NCBI RefSeq assembly: GCF_001426085.1
Contig: NZ_LMRR01000009.1
Span: forward strand, 1 to 64,000
DNA from: Rhodococcus sp. Leaf278
GTDB taxonomy: Bacteria > Actinomycetota > Actinomycetes > Mycobacteriales > Mycobacteriaceae
Direction of reading: 5' to 3'
Length of the DNA: 64,000 nt
Shown here: positions 53,080-62,319 of the stretch, one piece after another
Layout of the letters: each line of letters opens with the position of its first letter
How positions within the stretch are numbered: position 1 is the first letter of the stretch
The notes under the pieces: model-generated
The model's input: only the letters and a program-made list of their open reading frames with translations
Told to the model about the DNA's origin: nothing
Databases searched by the model: none
Position numbers and translations under genes: made by a program

Positions 53080-54209
53080 GAGGAAGCCACTTTCATCAGG
53101 CCGCGAAGGCGTTCGGTGTCGAATTCGTTGTCGTTGCGGAGCGAGGAGAGGATCGATTTGAGCTCGTGCAGAGACGATTTGCTCGGCGCGATTCCGAGAA
53201 AGTCCTTGGACGCGGGCGGCCCCCACTGGGCCAGGCCCGACGCCGTCATCGGTGCCCAGCCGGGTTCGAGTGAACTGTCGAACATGTCGCCGTCGCTGAA
53301 ATGTTCCACTAGGAAGCCGTCGGGATCGCGCCAGTAGTCGAAGATCTGGCTGCCCTGAATATGCCTGCCGATACCCCAGGAATGCTTGTACCCATGCGCG
53401 GTGAGGAATTCGCCACCGGCGGCGATGGCGTCGATGTCGGTCACCTGATACGCCGAGTGCACGTACCGATCTGACGGGCCGAGAGTCATGGCGAGCGTGT
53501 GATGATCGGACGGGATGCTGCCGCGGTCGCATCGGATGAAGCTCATCACCGGTCCTCGGTCGCGTTGGCCGTCGTAGTAGAGGAAATCGCTGACGATCAG
53601 TCCCAGATGATGCAGATACCAGTTGAGGTTCTCCAGGTAGTCGACGCGCTGCAGCACTACGTGCCCGAGTCGTTGCACTCGTGCCGGCTGATGCGGTGGA
53701 CGCTGTGTGGCGTTCACTCGGTTGCGGGGATCGCCGAAGTTGTAGGTGTGTGTGTCCTGGCCCGGAAGCTCCGGGTGCTCGGTGTATCCCGAGACGACCT
53801 GAACGGGCTGGCCGCCCGGATCGGTCAGAGTGACGGCGATACCGCCGAGGGTGTCGGGCAGTCGGTGGACGCGCTGCCCGGTGGCCTCGGCGAGTCGGAC
53901 GACGTCTGCATCCTCGGCGGCGGCGAACGCTGCACCGACGAAACGTGTTCGCTTTCCGCGTCGGATGATCACGCACGGTGAGCCGACGTGAGTACCGCGA
54001 AGGTGAATCTCCTCGGACGTGCGCAGTGCGACGGTGAATCCGAACGCCACGGCGAACGCCTCGGCCTTGGCCAGATCGGGTTTGCGGAACTCGAGCCAGG
54101 CGATGTCGCGCACCTTGATGATCGGGTCGGTGGCTTTCCCCGGGTGTTCGCCTGGTAGCGCGCCCTGATCCACATGCATGTTCTTGTGGCCGTCGACGTC
54201 GTGTCCCAT
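53076..54209 (-). CDS. VOC-family extradiol dioxygenase (catechol 2,3-dioxygenase-like)
   Basis: This 377-residue two-module glyoxalase/VOC protein carries the iron ligands of extradiol dioxygenases: His in GHVVLQRVDY, His in SDHHTLAM and Glu in GFLVEHFSDGD. The N-terminal module is the usual non-catalytic repeat. The start is ATG 54209 behind AGGGAGGG; an earlier in-frame start is not supported. It is the first gene of the operon dioxygenase-FAH-hydroxylase-SDR and is divergent from its TetR. The natural catechol is not identifiable from sequence. Confidence 0.87.
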   Translation of the reverse strand: MGHDVDGHKNMHVDQGALPGEHPGKATDPIIKVRDIAWLEFRKPDLAKAEAFAVAFGFTVALRTSEEIHLRGTHVGSPCVIIRRGKRTRFVGAAFAAAEDADVVRLAEATGQRVHRLPDTLGGIAVTLTDPGGQPVQVVSGYTEHPELPGQDTHTYNFGDPRNRVNATQRPPHQPARVQRLGHVVLQRVDYLENLNWYLHHLGLIVSDFLYYDGQRDRGPVMSFIRCDRGSIPSDHHTLAMTLGPSDRYVHSAYQVTDIDAIAAGGEFLTAHGYKHSWGIGRHIQGSQIFDYWRDPDGFLVEHFSDGDMFDSSLEPGWAPMTASGLAQWGPPASKDFLGIAPSKSSLHELKSILSSLRNDNEFDTERLRGLMKVASS

Positions 54210-54244
54210 CAGCCCTCCCTTGTTGTTGACACTATCGTCACCTA

Positions 54245-54258
54245 TGACTACTAAGTCA
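54245..54258. promoter_or_regulatory. Palindrome between the dioxygenase gene and TetR
   Basis: TGACTACTAAGTCA (arms TGACT and AGTCA, 4-base spacer) lies in the 124-bp divergent region, near TTGACA hexamers on both sides. It is a candidate TetR operator. Confidence 0.5.
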
Positions 54259-54333
54259 GTCAAGGGTATTGACAAATTCGTCAGCGGTGAGGAAGGGTCA
54301 GTGAATAGACCGGCGTAGACAGAGGTGTGGAAC

Positions 54334-54987
54334 ATGGTGGAGACGCAGAATCGCCTCGAGCGACGGAAGGCTCGCACCCGTGGCGCACTGATTGCGGCCG
54401 CGCAAGGCTTCATCGCTCGGGGCGAGCTGAATGCTCCGATCGCGGAGATCACTCAGGCAGCCGACGTGGGGATGGGTTCTTTCTACAACCACTTCGTCAG
54501 CCGCGAGCAGTTGTTCCAGTCGGCGGTCGACGGTGCCTTGGAACAGCTGGGGCGATACCTGGACTCGTTGACCGACGAAGACGCGGATCCTGCCGAAGCG
54601 TTCACTCGGTCGTTCCGCATTTCCGGAAGAATTTTTCGTTTGCAACCGGAACTGAGCCAGGTGCTCATCCACTCCGGTCCCGAGTTGATCACGTCGCAGC
54701 ACGGCCTGGGTCCACGTGCGGCGAGAGATATCGTGGCCGGAATCGGTGCAGGTTATTTCCGTGTCGAGGACATCCAGCTGGCCCTGGCGTTGGTGGCGGG
54801 GGCTTTGCTCGGTTTGGGCCAGCTTCTGCTCGAGCAACCCGATCGTGACGACGCCGAGGCCGTGGACCGGATGGCGTACACAGTGCTGCTCGCACTGGGA
54901 GTGTCCGACGGCGACGCCCAGGACCTGTGTGCGCTGCCGCTGCCGCCGATGAGTGACGTTCCCAGCGTGGGTAACGAGACCGAGTAG
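54334..54987 (+). CDS. TetR-family regulator of the aromatic operon
   Basis: This 217-residue TetR protein has the HTH APIAEITQAADVGMGSFYNHFVSREQLFQSAVDGALEQL (in parts), and an acidic, hydrophobic C-terminal ligand domain. The start is ATG 54334 behind AGAGG; the GTG at 54325 three codons earlier is possible. It is divergent from the extradiol dioxygenase gene. It ends 18 bases before the converging SDR gene, the last of the BVMO operon, whose own regulator lies on the far side. Confidence 0.86.
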   Translation: MVETQNRLERRKARTRGALIAAAQGFIARGELNAPIAEITQAADVGMGSFYNHFVSREQLFQSAVDGALEQLGRYLDSLTDEDADPAEAFTRSFRISGRIFRLQPELSQVLIHSGPELITSQHGLGPRAARDIVAGIGAGYFRVEDIQLALALVAGALLGLGQLLLEQPDRDDAEAVDRMAYTVLLALGVSDGDAQDLCALPLPPMSDVPSVGNETE

Positions 54988-55005
54988 CTCACGATCGCAC
55001 GAATG

Positions 55006-55839
55006 TCACAGTGCACGAACCTCTTCCAGATCGCGAATGATCCGAGCGATCGCGCGGTCGTGGACGAGTCGACGTTCCACGATCGGGTTCAATACCCCGC
55101 GGAACCAGAAGTACGGCATCCACACAGCAGGGGCGATGACTCGTGCCCGGCGGGTGCGGACCGCGCGTACGAGCAACTCCGCGGCGCGCCGAGATGGCAG
55201 ACGTCGGCTCAGTGGCCACGGAAGCAATCCGCCGATTCGCTGACCGATCGGGTCGTCGTCGAGGGTGTGACGCGCCAGGTCGGTGTCCACCACTCCGAAG
55301 TACGCAAGACCGGCCGATGCGCCGACGGCTGCGAGTTCGATACGCAGAGCACGTCCCAGCTGTTCCACCGCCGCCTTGCTCACCATATATGCAGACCCGC
55401 CCATGCCGGGAGTGAATGCAGCACAGGACGATACGAGCAGAATATGGCCACCGCTCGCGACGATCTCGTCGGCTGCAGCCCGCACGATGTTGAGCACGCC
55501 GCCGAAGTTCACTGCCATCACCGAGTCGAAGACGGCGCGGTCGATCGACCGAATCGTGCCGGGCGGCGGGGTGATACCGGCATTGGCGATCACGATGTCG
55601 AGACCGCCGAAGGCTCGCACAGCGGCTTGTACGCACTCCGCCATGGCGTCGGGGTCGGTGACGTCCCCGGTCAGCATCAACACTCGTGCCGACTCTCCTG
55701 CTTCGGTCGGAAAGTCTCGATCCACCACGGCCACGGACGCCCCCGCGGTCACCAGCGCCGCTACGGTTGCAGCTCCGATGCCGCGTGCGCCACCCGTGAC
55801 CAATGCGACCTTGCCGGTGAGGTCCCTGCGGTTGTTCAT
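55006..55839 (-). CDS. Short-chain dehydrogenase/reductase of the BVMO operon
   Basis: This 277-residue SDR has TGGARGIGAAT near residue 15, IANAGITPP and the catalytic YMVSK near residue 154, with an extended C-terminus (VERRLVHDRAIARIIRDL) of mostly helical, hydrophobic-basic character that resembles SadH-like enzymes near mycobacterial BVMO genes. The start is ATG 55839 behind AAGGAG. It overlaps the BVMO gene by four bases. It is the last gene of a four-gene operon and would supply the ketone for the Baeyer-Villiger step or process its product. Confidence 0.86.
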   Translation of the reverse strand: MNNRRDLTGKVALVTGGARGIGAATVAALVTAGASVAVVDRDFPTEAGESARVLMLTGDVTDPDAMAECVQAAVRAFGGLDIVIANAGITPPPGTIRSIDRAVFDSVMAVNFGGVLNIVRAAADEIVASGGHILLVSSCAAFTPGMGGSAYMVSKAAVEQLGRALRIELAAVGASAGLAYFGVVDTDLARHTLDDDPIGQRIGGLLPWPLSRRLPSRRAAELLVRAVRTRRARVIAPAVWMPYFWFRGVLNPIVERRLVHDRAIARIIRDLEEVRAL

Positions 55840-57341
55840 ACGAGCTCCTTCGTGGAGTCTACCGTCGCACTGCGGCAGTGATAATGGTCGAGCTCGATGG
55901 TGGCCATGCGACGAGTGAAATTGCGGACCGAGCCCGGCCAGTAGGTCACGTTGCGGCCCGACGGGCTCAGGTAGTAGCTGCTGCACCCGCCCGAGTTCCA
56001 CACCGAACCGGCCAAGCGTTCGTCCGTGTAGTCCGCGAATTGGGTTTGTGCAGTGCGAGTGACTTCGATTGCAGCCAGGGACTTGTCGTCCATCGCGCGC
56101 AGCGCAGCGAGCACGTAGTTCACCTGTGCTTCGATGGTGACGACCTGCGAGGTGTACACCACTGAATTGGGGCCGAGCACCATGAAGAAGTTCGGAAAGC
56201 CGTGCACCGTGGTCCCTCGATACGACGACATCTCGCCGCCCGGCCACGTGTCCGCCAGCGAGATTCCGCCTCGCCCGACGATGCGTCGAAAGCCCGAGTG
56301 GCCGGCGACGGTGAATCCGGTTCCGAGCACGATGGCATCCACCTCGTGCACCGTGCCGTCGGTCGTGACGATTCCCTCGGGCACGATCGCTTGGATGCCG
56401 CTGGTCTCGACCGTGACGTTCTTTCGGCACAGAGCCGGGTAGAACTTGTTGGAGAACGTGGGCCGTTTACAGCCGAATGCATAGGAAGGCGTGAGCTTCT
56501 CTCGAAGAACCGGATCCTTCACCTGACGGCGCAGGTGCGCGCGCCCGAGTGCGGTCAGTGGGGCCAACAGAGAACGATGCCGAATCAATCCCGGTACCAA
56601 CGCTTCCTGGAACAGATCGAACATGCGACGCAGGGCGCGCTGAGCCGGTGGGAAGTTCTCGAACAGGGATCTGCCGGATTCGGAGATGGGCCGGTCGGGG
56701 TGCGGAAGAATCCACGTCGGTGTCCGCTGAAACAGCGTGAGGTGCCCGGCCTCGGGGGCCAGCCGCGGGACGAACTGCACCGCCGATGCACCGGTGCCGA
56801 TGACGGCGAGGCGTCGCCCCTGCACCGAAAAATCGTGGTCCCAGTTCGCGGAATGAAACACTGTGCCCGAGAAAGAATCCAGTCCTGTGATAGTGGGAGT
56901 CGCCGGTTCACTGAACGGGCCGAGAGCTCCGATCAGGATCCGAGAAGTCCATGTCCCGCCGCTCGTGCGTATCACCCACTGCGCTCGCTCGTTCTCCCAC
57001 GTTGCGTCGAGCACGTCGTGATCGAACCGGATTCGATCACGGATTCCGAACCGGTCGGTGCAGTCGTCGAGGTACTGCTCTATCTCGGGCTGCAGCGGGT
57101 ACAGCCGTGTCCAGTTCGGATTGGGCGCGAACGAGAACGAATACAGCGCCGACGGAATGTCGCATTGGGCCCCGGGATAGGTGTTCACGTGCCACGTTCC
57201 GCCGACGGCGTCGTCGCGCTCGAAGACCAGGAAGTCGCTGCGGCCTTCCTGCTCGAGCCTGATCGCGGCGCCGAGGCCGCCGAAGCCGGCACCGATGATG
57301 GCGACGTCGATATGCCGCGCTCCAGAGTCGTTGTCGGTCAT
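55836..57341 (-). CDS. Flavin-containing Baeyer-Villiger monooxygenase
   Basis: This 501-residue FAD/NADPH enzyme inserts an oxygen next to a carbonyl. It has two Rossmann motifs (GAGFGGLGAAIRLEQEG near residue 17; AVIGTGASAVQFVPRLAPEAG near residue 181) and between them the type I BVMO fingerprint F-x-G-x3-H-x3-W in FSGTVFHSANWDHD. The N-terminal GGTWHVNTYPGAQCD is typical. The start is ATG 57341. It sits in the middle of the operon with the SDR downstream and a reductase upstream. The natural ketone is not known; fatty or terpenoid ketones are common for this group. Confidence 0.9.
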   Translation of the reverse strand: MTDNDSGARHIDVAIIGAGFGGLGAAIRLEQEGRSDFLVFERDDAVGGTWHVNTYPGAQCDIPSALYSFSFAPNPNWTRLYPLQPEIEQYLDDCTDRFGIRDRIRFDHDVLDATWENERAQWVIRTSGGTWTSRILIGALGPFSEPATPTITGLDSFSGTVFHSANWDHDFSVQGRRLAVIGTGASAVQFVPRLAPEAGHLTLFQRTPTWILPHPDRPISESGRSLFENFPPAQRALRRMFDLFQEALVPGLIRHRSLLAPLTALGRAHLRRQVKDPVLREKLTPSYAFGCKRPTFSNKFYPALCRKNVTVETSGIQAIVPEGIVTTDGTVHEVDAIVLGTGFTVAGHSGFRRIVGRGGISLADTWPGGEMSSYRGTTVHGFPNFFMVLGPNSVVYTSQVVTIEAQVNYVLAALRAMDDKSLAAIEVTRTAQTQFADYTDERLAGSVWNSGGCSSYYLSPSGRNVTYWPGSVRNFTRRMATIELDHYHCRSATVDSTKELV

Positions 57342-57356
57342 GATGTGTGGCTCCTT

Positions 57357-58481
57357 CTACAGATCGAGAACGACGACGTCGCAGTCGACCGCGCCGCGTG
57401 AGACGCACAGGGTGAGTGAGCTTTCGCGCTCCGTGCCGCTCAGCACGCGATCGCGATGGTCGACGCGTCCGCCGGTGAGGCCGACGACGCAGGCACCGCA
57501 GAAGCCTTGGCGGCACGAGAACGGCTGATCCGGGCGGACTCGTCGGAGAGCGTCGAGGGCGGTCTCTTGTGCGCCGACCTCGACGGTGTCGCCGGAACGT
57601 GCGAGCTTCAGCATGAACGGACGACCGTCGACCACGGGGGCTGGCGCGAACAGCTCGGTGTGGAACTCCCGAACCGCGGTGCCGCGGACGGCCTCTTCTC
57701 GCAGCCGGCGCGAGAGTGCCGCGGGTCCGCAGACGTACAGGGCCGAGGATCGCGTTCCGAGATCGACGATGTCCGCAGGAATCGGAAGTCCCTCGACGTC
57801 ATCAGTTTTCACGATCACGTGGCCATGCGAGACGAGGGCCATCTGCTGCAGTTCGGCGACGAACGGCAGACTGGCACGCGATCGTCCGTGGTAGTAGAGC
57901 GTCCACCGTCTGCCTTCGGCGACTGCGCGTTCGATCATGGACCGGATGGGGGTGATGCCGATGCCGGCGGCCACGAAGAGGTAGTGCTCGGCGGTGGCCA
58001 TCGGAAAAGCGTTGCGAGGTCCACGGACTCGCAGAACATCTCCGCGGGAGAGGGTGTGGATCTCTTCGGAGGCCGTGCCGCCGGGTACCTTGCGGACGCT
58101 GATGCGGTAGCGGTCACCTGCGCCGGAACGCCCGGTGAGCGAGTACTGCCGCATCGAACCGGAGGGGGTGGTGACGTCGATGTGTGCACCGGGGAGCCAC
58201 GTCGGCAATGCAGCTCCGTCGCTGCGGCGGAGCAACAGTGAGCGCACGTCCTCGGCCTCGTCGACGATGTCGTCGATGGTGGTCTCGAATTCGTAGCCGA
58301 TGCATCGGCGTGGTCGTGCCGGGGACAGAGCGGTCACGAGGGACGAGTCGGTCACCAATCTGGCGTACATCCGTGAGGCGGCAGCGATCGCTCGCAGACC
58401 GCGACCGGGTTCGCTCACCGTGATCTCACCCAGATGGCTGTGAATCGGAGACGCTGCGCTCGTCGATGCTGTGGTTGTCAC
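57357..58481 (-). CDS. Ferredoxin reductase-type oxidoreductase with C-terminal 2Fe-2S domain
   Basis: This 374-residue electron-transfer protein follows the phthalate-dioxygenase-reductase order. An FMN/FAD-binding beta barrel carries RQYSLTGRSGAGDRYRISVR with its flavin motif near residue 112. The NAD domain contains VAAGIGITPIRSM and the late YVCGP. A plant-type ferredoxin domain ends the chain, with CRQGFCGACVVG and LTLC as cluster ligands. The start is GTG 58481, overlapping the hydrolase gene by four bases. Its partner is likely the ferritin-like protein encoded just upstream, which has carboxylate/His ligands and would need an electron donor; direct coupling to the BVMO is unlikely because that enzyme uses NADPH itself. 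Confidence 0.87.
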   Translation of the reverse strand: MTTTASTSAASPIHSHLGEITVSEPGRGLRAIAAASRMYARLVTDSSLVTALSPARPRRCIGYEFETTIDDIVDEAEDVRSLLLRRSDGAALPTWLPGAHIDVTTPSGSMRQYSLTGRSGAGDRYRISVRKVPGGTASEEIHTLSRGDVLRVRGPRNAFPMATAEHYLFVAAGIGITPIRSMIERAVAEGRRWTLYYHGRSRASLPFVAELQQMALVSHGHVIVKTDDVEGLPIPADIVDLGTRSSALYVCGPAALSRRLREEAVRGTAVREFHTELFAPAPVVDGRPFMLKLARSGDTVEVGAQETALDALRRVRPDQPFSCRQGFCGACVVGLTGGRVDHRDRVLSGTERESSLTLCVSRGAVDCDVVVLDL

Positions 58482-59392
58482 CGCTGAGCTGCCAGGGCCG
58501 CGGGAGATACTGCCAGGTATCGCACGGCCTTGTCGATGTCGCCCATCGTCGACGGGTGGAAACCGGGCCGGATGTAGAGGGCGAGTTGTACGAACAGGAA
58601 AGACAGGCCCGGGATGAGGTGCTTGCGTGACGCTCTCGCGAATGCGAGAGGCCAGGGGGTGCGAAGCCGACGCTTCCCGGTACGGGGGGTGGCCACCGAA
58701 TTCTTGTACAGGTAGGCGGCGGTGCTGAACCACAACACGGCCAATCCGGCGCTGGCTATCACTGCGGTGCGGGCGCGGCGAAATCCACCACCGTCGACGT
58801 ACTGGAATGCGTCGAAGGCAACGTTGCGGTGTTCGAGTTCCTCGGCTCCGTGCCAGCGAAGCAGGTCCAGCATCGTCGGATCGACACCGACGCGGTCGAA
58901 TTCGGTGTTGTCCAAAAGCCATTCGCCCACTACTGCGGTGAAATGTTCGGCAGCGGCGTAGATGCCGAGGCGCTCGTTCAGCCAGGCCTTGCCCGCGCGC
59001 CCGGTGAGGCCGTGATCGCCGAACATCACGCCCACCGCGAATCGAATGCGCTGCAGGATCGGCTCGATGTCGACGCCGTGCGCCACGAGGTATGTACGAA
59101 AGCTCTCGTGCGACGACGCGTGGGTGGCTTCCTGTCCGACGAAACCGACGACCTCCTCGTGCAGCCTGCGGTCGTCGATGTAGGGGAGCGCGAGGGCGAA
59201 CACGTCGGCCATCGCCCGTTCGCCCTCTGGGAGCACCAGGTGCATGACGTTCCAGAAGTGCGTGGCATACCACTCGTCCGGAATGTACTGCAGCGGAACG
59301 CCGGTCCAGTCGAACGTCACCGCGCGGGCCACGATCGCGTAGGACTCGCCCAGGTGGCGCGCATTCGGGTCGATCGCTCTGTCACGAGACAT
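58478..59392 (-). CDS. PF10118-type metal-dependent hydrolase (ferritin-like, diiron pattern)
   Basis: This 304-residue helical protein belongs to the family often annotated metal-dependent hydrolase. It carries Glu/His pairs in the spacing expected for a dinuclear metal site: GQEATHASSHESF, AAAEHFTAVVGEW and GAEELEHRNVAFD. A hydrophobic segment follows at about residues 215-235, so membrane association is possible. The start is ATG 59392. It is the first gene of the BVMO operon and is transcribed with the 2Fe-2S reductase, which suggests a diiron oxygenase or desaturase-like reaction rather than hydrolysis. That is inference from context and ligand pattern. Confidence 0.8.
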   Translation of the reverse strand: MSRDRAIDPNARHLGESYAIVARAVTFDWTGVPLQYIPDEWYATHFWNVMHLVLPEGERAMADVFALALPYIDDRRLHEEVVGFVGQEATHASSHESFRTYLVAHGVDIEPILQRIRFAVGVMFGDHGLTGRAGKAWLNERLGIYAAAEHFTAVVGEWLLDNTEFDRVGVDPTMLDLLRWHGAEELEHRNVAFDAFQYVDGGGFRRARTAVIASAGLAVLWFSTAAYLYKNSVATPRTGKRRLRTPWPLAFARASRKHLIPGLSFLFVQLALYIRPGFHPSTMGDIDKAVRYLAVSPAALAAQR

Positions 59393-59435
59393 TCGAGCTC
59401 CATTCGTCGAGATGCTGATGCGCTGATGTTACATA

Positions 59436-59452
59436 GCAACAGACACTGTTGC
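59436..59452. promoter_or_regulatory. Palindromic operator between the BVMO operon and its TetR
   Basis: GCAACAGACACTGTTGC has 6-bp arms GCAACA and TGTTGC. It is nested in a larger dyad (TGTTACATAGCAACA and TGTTGCAATGTTGCA) in the 102-bp divergent region, a good candidate TetR operator. Confidence 0.6.
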
Positions 59453-59494
59453 AATGTTGCATTTGACCATCGGGGATGCCGTTAGGATCGGACG

Positions 59495-60079
59495 ATGCAT
59501 CCAGACGGTGACGACGGGCCGATCCTCGATGCCGCGTTGGAGTTGTTCGGCGAGGTCGGCATTCCCAGAACGACCATCGGTGACGTGGCCAAGCGAGCCA
59601 AGATCAACCGGGTAACCGTCTATCGCCGCATCGGCTCCAAGGACGAGTTGGTGCGTGCGGTCACGGCCCGTGAGTCGACGCGACTGTTCGTCGCGGTGGC
59701 GGAAGCGGCTGCCGAGCAGACGTCACAGGCGGATCGAGCCGCGCACGGCTTCGCGACGACGATCGATTCGGTTCGAACCAACCCTGTTCTGCTCAAGATG
59801 TTCGATTCCGAGAGTGCATTGGTGCTCGAACAATTGACGACCAATGCGTCGATGCTGCTCGCGTCCGCGATAGACGCGGCCACTCAGATCGCGCGTGGAG
59901 AGGTGGATTCGGACCGGTTCGAGATACCCGATGCTCCGGAAATCGTGGTCCGCGTAGTGCATTCGATTCTCTTGACGCCTGCGGCCGGCGCTGCACTCGA
60001 GACGTACGACGAGTTGCTCGCCTTCGCGCACCGCAGCATCGTGCCGTTGCTGGTCAGCGACGACCACCGGGACGACTAG
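59495..60079 (+). CDS. TetR-family regulator of the BVMO operon
   Basis: This 194-residue TetR protein has the HTH TTIGDVAKRAKINRVTVYRRIGSKDELVRAVTARE and a C-terminal domain with no recognised specialisation. The start is ATG 59495 behind AGGATCGGACG. It is divergent from the metal-dependent hydrolase gene that heads the BVMO operon, with a clear dyad between them. It ends about 60 bases before the converging TetR gene of the next module. Confidence 0.87.
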   Translation: MHPDGDDGPILDAALELFGEVGIPRTTIGDVAKRAKINRVTVYRRIGSKDELVRAVTARESTRLFVAVAEAAAEQTSQADRAAHGFATTIDSVRTNPVLLKMFDSESALVLEQLTTNASMLLASAIDAATQIARGEVDSDRFEIPDAPEIVVRVVHSILLTPAAGAALETYDELLAFAHRSIVPLLVSDDHRDD

Positions 60080-60142
60080 TCAGGCGAGCGTCCGAGTCGA
60101 CCGACTGTTTGCGTTCGACAGCCGCACGATCGGCCCATCGAG

Positions 60143-60754
60143 TCAGGGTGTCCGCTCGTACGAGTCGAGAACCCGAAACAGTGCGTCGCGCAATGCAGTT
60201 CGATTACCACCCGGTGTGGGCCTGGCGATCTCGTGCAGGGTGTAGCCGTCGATCAAGGCCAGGAAATGCCGTGCCGGTAGATGTGGTTCCGGGATGCCGA
60301 ATGCCCCGAGTGCGGCCTCGGCCGCCTCCTCGATCATCCGCATGATTCGGTGTACCGAGTCCGCCAGCTCGGGCCGTCTGCGCACGGCAAGGTACGCCTC
60401 GAACTGGACGAGGGAGTCGTCGTCCTCGGGGGAGGACAGCAGCGAGACCAGGTCCATGATCGCGTCGGCGAGATCGTCGCGGGTGAGCCCACCGGCGTGA
60501 GCAACGTCGAGTAGAGCGGTGACCTTTGCCGTCACGTTCTCGGCGATGCGAGTGATCGCTGCGTCGATGAGTTCACCGACCGAGCCGAAGAAATAGCTGG
60601 TGGTCGACGGCGGGAAGCCGGCAGCGTCGGCCACGGACCGAAACGAGACGCGTTCGAGTCCGCGTGTTCCGATCACGCCGATGGCGGCGTCGACCAGGGC
60701 GTCGCGGCGCTCCTGGCCACGCGCGTATCGAGTCCTACGGCGCTCGTCGGTCAT
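60143..60754 (-). CDS. TetR-family regulator of the amine oxidase operon
   Basis: This 203-residue TetR protein has the [35 protein letters not shown] (approximately residues 35-67) and a C-terminal domain suited to a small ligand. The start is ATG 60754; an Arg-rich [17 protein letters not shown] leader precedes the first helix. It is divergent from the amine oxidase operon across 137 bp. A palindrome CCAATATTGG lies in that gap. Ligand unknown; an amine or aldehyde would suit. Confidence 0.86.
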   Translation of the reverse strand: MTDERRRTRYARGQERRDALVDAAIGVIGTRGLERVSFRSVADAAGFPPSTTSYFFGSVGELIDAAITRIAENVTAKVTALLDVAHAGGLTRDDLADAIMDLVSLLSSPEDDDSLVQFEAYLAVRRRPELADSVHRIMRMIEEAAEAALGAFGIPEPHLPARHFLALIDGYTLHEIARPTPGGNRTALRDALFRVLDSYERTP

Positions 60755-60838
60755 TGCTACAACGTAGCGGGGATGATGTCGCCCACCCTCATTGCAGTGT
60801 CCTTCAACAGGCGATTTCGGTCAATCCTGGCCTAGTGG

Positions 60839-60848
60839 CCAATATTGG
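60839..60848. promoter_or_regulatory. Palindrome CCAATATTGG upstream of the amine oxidase gene
   Basis: A perfect 10-bp palindrome in the divergent TetR/amine oxidase gap, about 43 bases before the amine oxidase start. It may be the TetR operator. Confidence 0.4.
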
Positions 60849-60891
60849 GTTACTGTCGCCGCTACATCGAACAGCCCGGAAAGGTGCACCC

Positions 60892-62319
60892 ATGACCGAC
60901 ATTCCGGAAGCCTCGCGTGTCGACGTAGTGGTCGTCGGCGCAGGGCTCGCGGGTCTGACCGCCGCCAGGGAGCTAACAGCAGCGGGCCTGACCGTCCAGG
61001 TTCTCGAAGCCCGCGATCGGGTCGGCGGGAGGACGGTGAATCATGCGATCGGCAGAGACGCTGTGGTGGAGACCGGTGGGCAGTTCGTCGGTCCGACGCA
61101 GGACCACATCCTCCGCCTGGCCAGGGACGTCGGCGTCGGGACGTTCCCGGCGTACGACATCGGTGCGAGCATCTACGTCAAGAACGGACGTGCCCGACGC
61201 TTCGACGGTGGGGTGCCGCCGGACCTGGCGGCACTACCGGACGTCGGGATGCTGGTGGCGCGGATCGATCGAGCCGCGCGGCAGATTCCCCTGGGCAGGC
61301 CGTGGTCGGCACCGCGCGCACACGACTGGGACGCAATGACTTTGGCCACCTGGGCTCGGAATCACTCGGCCACCGACGGCGGCGTGGAGTTGCTCGACAT
61401 CCTGCTCGGCTCGGTGTTCGGTGGCACATCCGCCGACGTGTCGGCGCTCTTCGGTCTGGCGTACATCGCCGGGGCGGGCAACGAGTACACCCCCGGCACG
61501 GTGGACCGATTGATGAGTGTAGCTGGGGGAGCGCAACAATGGCGCTTCGTCGGCGGCTCCCAGGCGATCTCGATCGCACTGGCCGAGCAACTCGGTGACG
61601 CCGTCCGGCTCGACAGCCCGGTGCGCCGGGTGGAGCAGTATCCGGATCGAGTGGTGGTACAAACCGATACCGAATCGTGGAGCGCCGGATCGGTCGTCGT
61701 TGCGATTCCGCCTGTTCTGGCCACCCGAATCGACTGGAGCCCTGCGCTTCCCGCACCCCAGGAAGCACTGTTCCAGCGGATGAACTTCGGCGGATTGGCC
61801 AAGTGCGAGGCCGTGTATCCCGAACCGTTCTGGCGCGCGAGTGGGCTCTCCGGCCAGGCGCTCTTTCGTGACGGCGACGTGCCGGTGTCCTCGATGTTCG
61901 ACAACTCGCCTCCCGACGGAAGTCGGGGCGTGCTGATGGGCTTCGTCGGTACCTGGGGCGCACGCTATCGAGGAGGTCGAAACTGGTCCGAGGGCAATGA
62001 ATCCGAGCGACGTGGTGAGGTTCTGCGTGCCTTCGCCTCGGTGGTGGGGCCGCGCGCTCTGGAGCCGACCGAATGGATCGAACTGGACTGGACCCGCGAG
62101 CAATGGACGCGTGGTGGGCCGACCGCGGTGTTGACGCCCGGCGTCTTGACCGGGCTGGGTCGGTGGCGCGACGTTCCGTTCGGACGGGTGCGGTGGGCCG
62201 GTGCAGAACACTCCGACTATTGGAACGGATATATGGACGGCGCCGTGCGATCGGGTGAAAAGGCCGCAGCAGAAATACTTTCGACCGAAGGAGAACTCTC
62301 GTGGAACAACGCTTCGTAG
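60892..62319 (+). CDS. Flavin amine oxidase (monoamine/putrescine oxidase family)
   Basis: This 475-residue FAD amine oxidase has the dinucleotide motif [21 protein letters not shown] near residue 13, [23 protein letters not shown], and the C-terminal flavin segment [26 protein letters not shown]. In mammalian MAO a cysteine in SGGCY binds flavin covalently; the matching part here reads TRGGPTAVL, so FAD is probably non-covalent, as in bacterial putrescine oxidase. The start is ATG 60892 behind GGAAAGG. It is the first gene of an operon with an SRPBCC protein, a PfkB kinase and a class II aldolase. The amine substrate is unknown; the partner genes suggest it carries a sugar- or polyol-like part. 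Confidence 0.88.
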   Translation: MTDIPEASRVDVVVVGAGLAGLTAARELTAAGLTVQVLEARDRVGGRTVNHAIGRDAVVETGGQFVGPTQDHILRLARDVGVGTFPAYDIGASIYVKNGRARRFDGGVPPDLAALPDVGMLVARIDRAARQIPLGRPWSAPRAHDWDAMTLATWARNHSATDGGVELLDILLGSVFGGTSADVSALFGLAYIAGAGNEYTPGTVDRLMSVAGGAQQWRFVGGSQAISIALAEQLGDAVRLDSPVRRVEQYPDRVVVQTDTESWSAGSVVVAIPPVLATRIDWSPALPAPQEALFQRMNFGGLAKCEAVYPEPFWRASGLSGQALFRDGDVPVSSMFDNSPPDGSRGVLMGFVGTWGARYRGGRNWSEGNESERRGEVLRAFASVVGPRALEPTEWIELDWTREQWTRGGPTAVLTPGVLTGLGRWRDVPFGRVRWAGAEHSDYWNGYMDGAVRSGEKAAAEILSTEGELSWNNAS

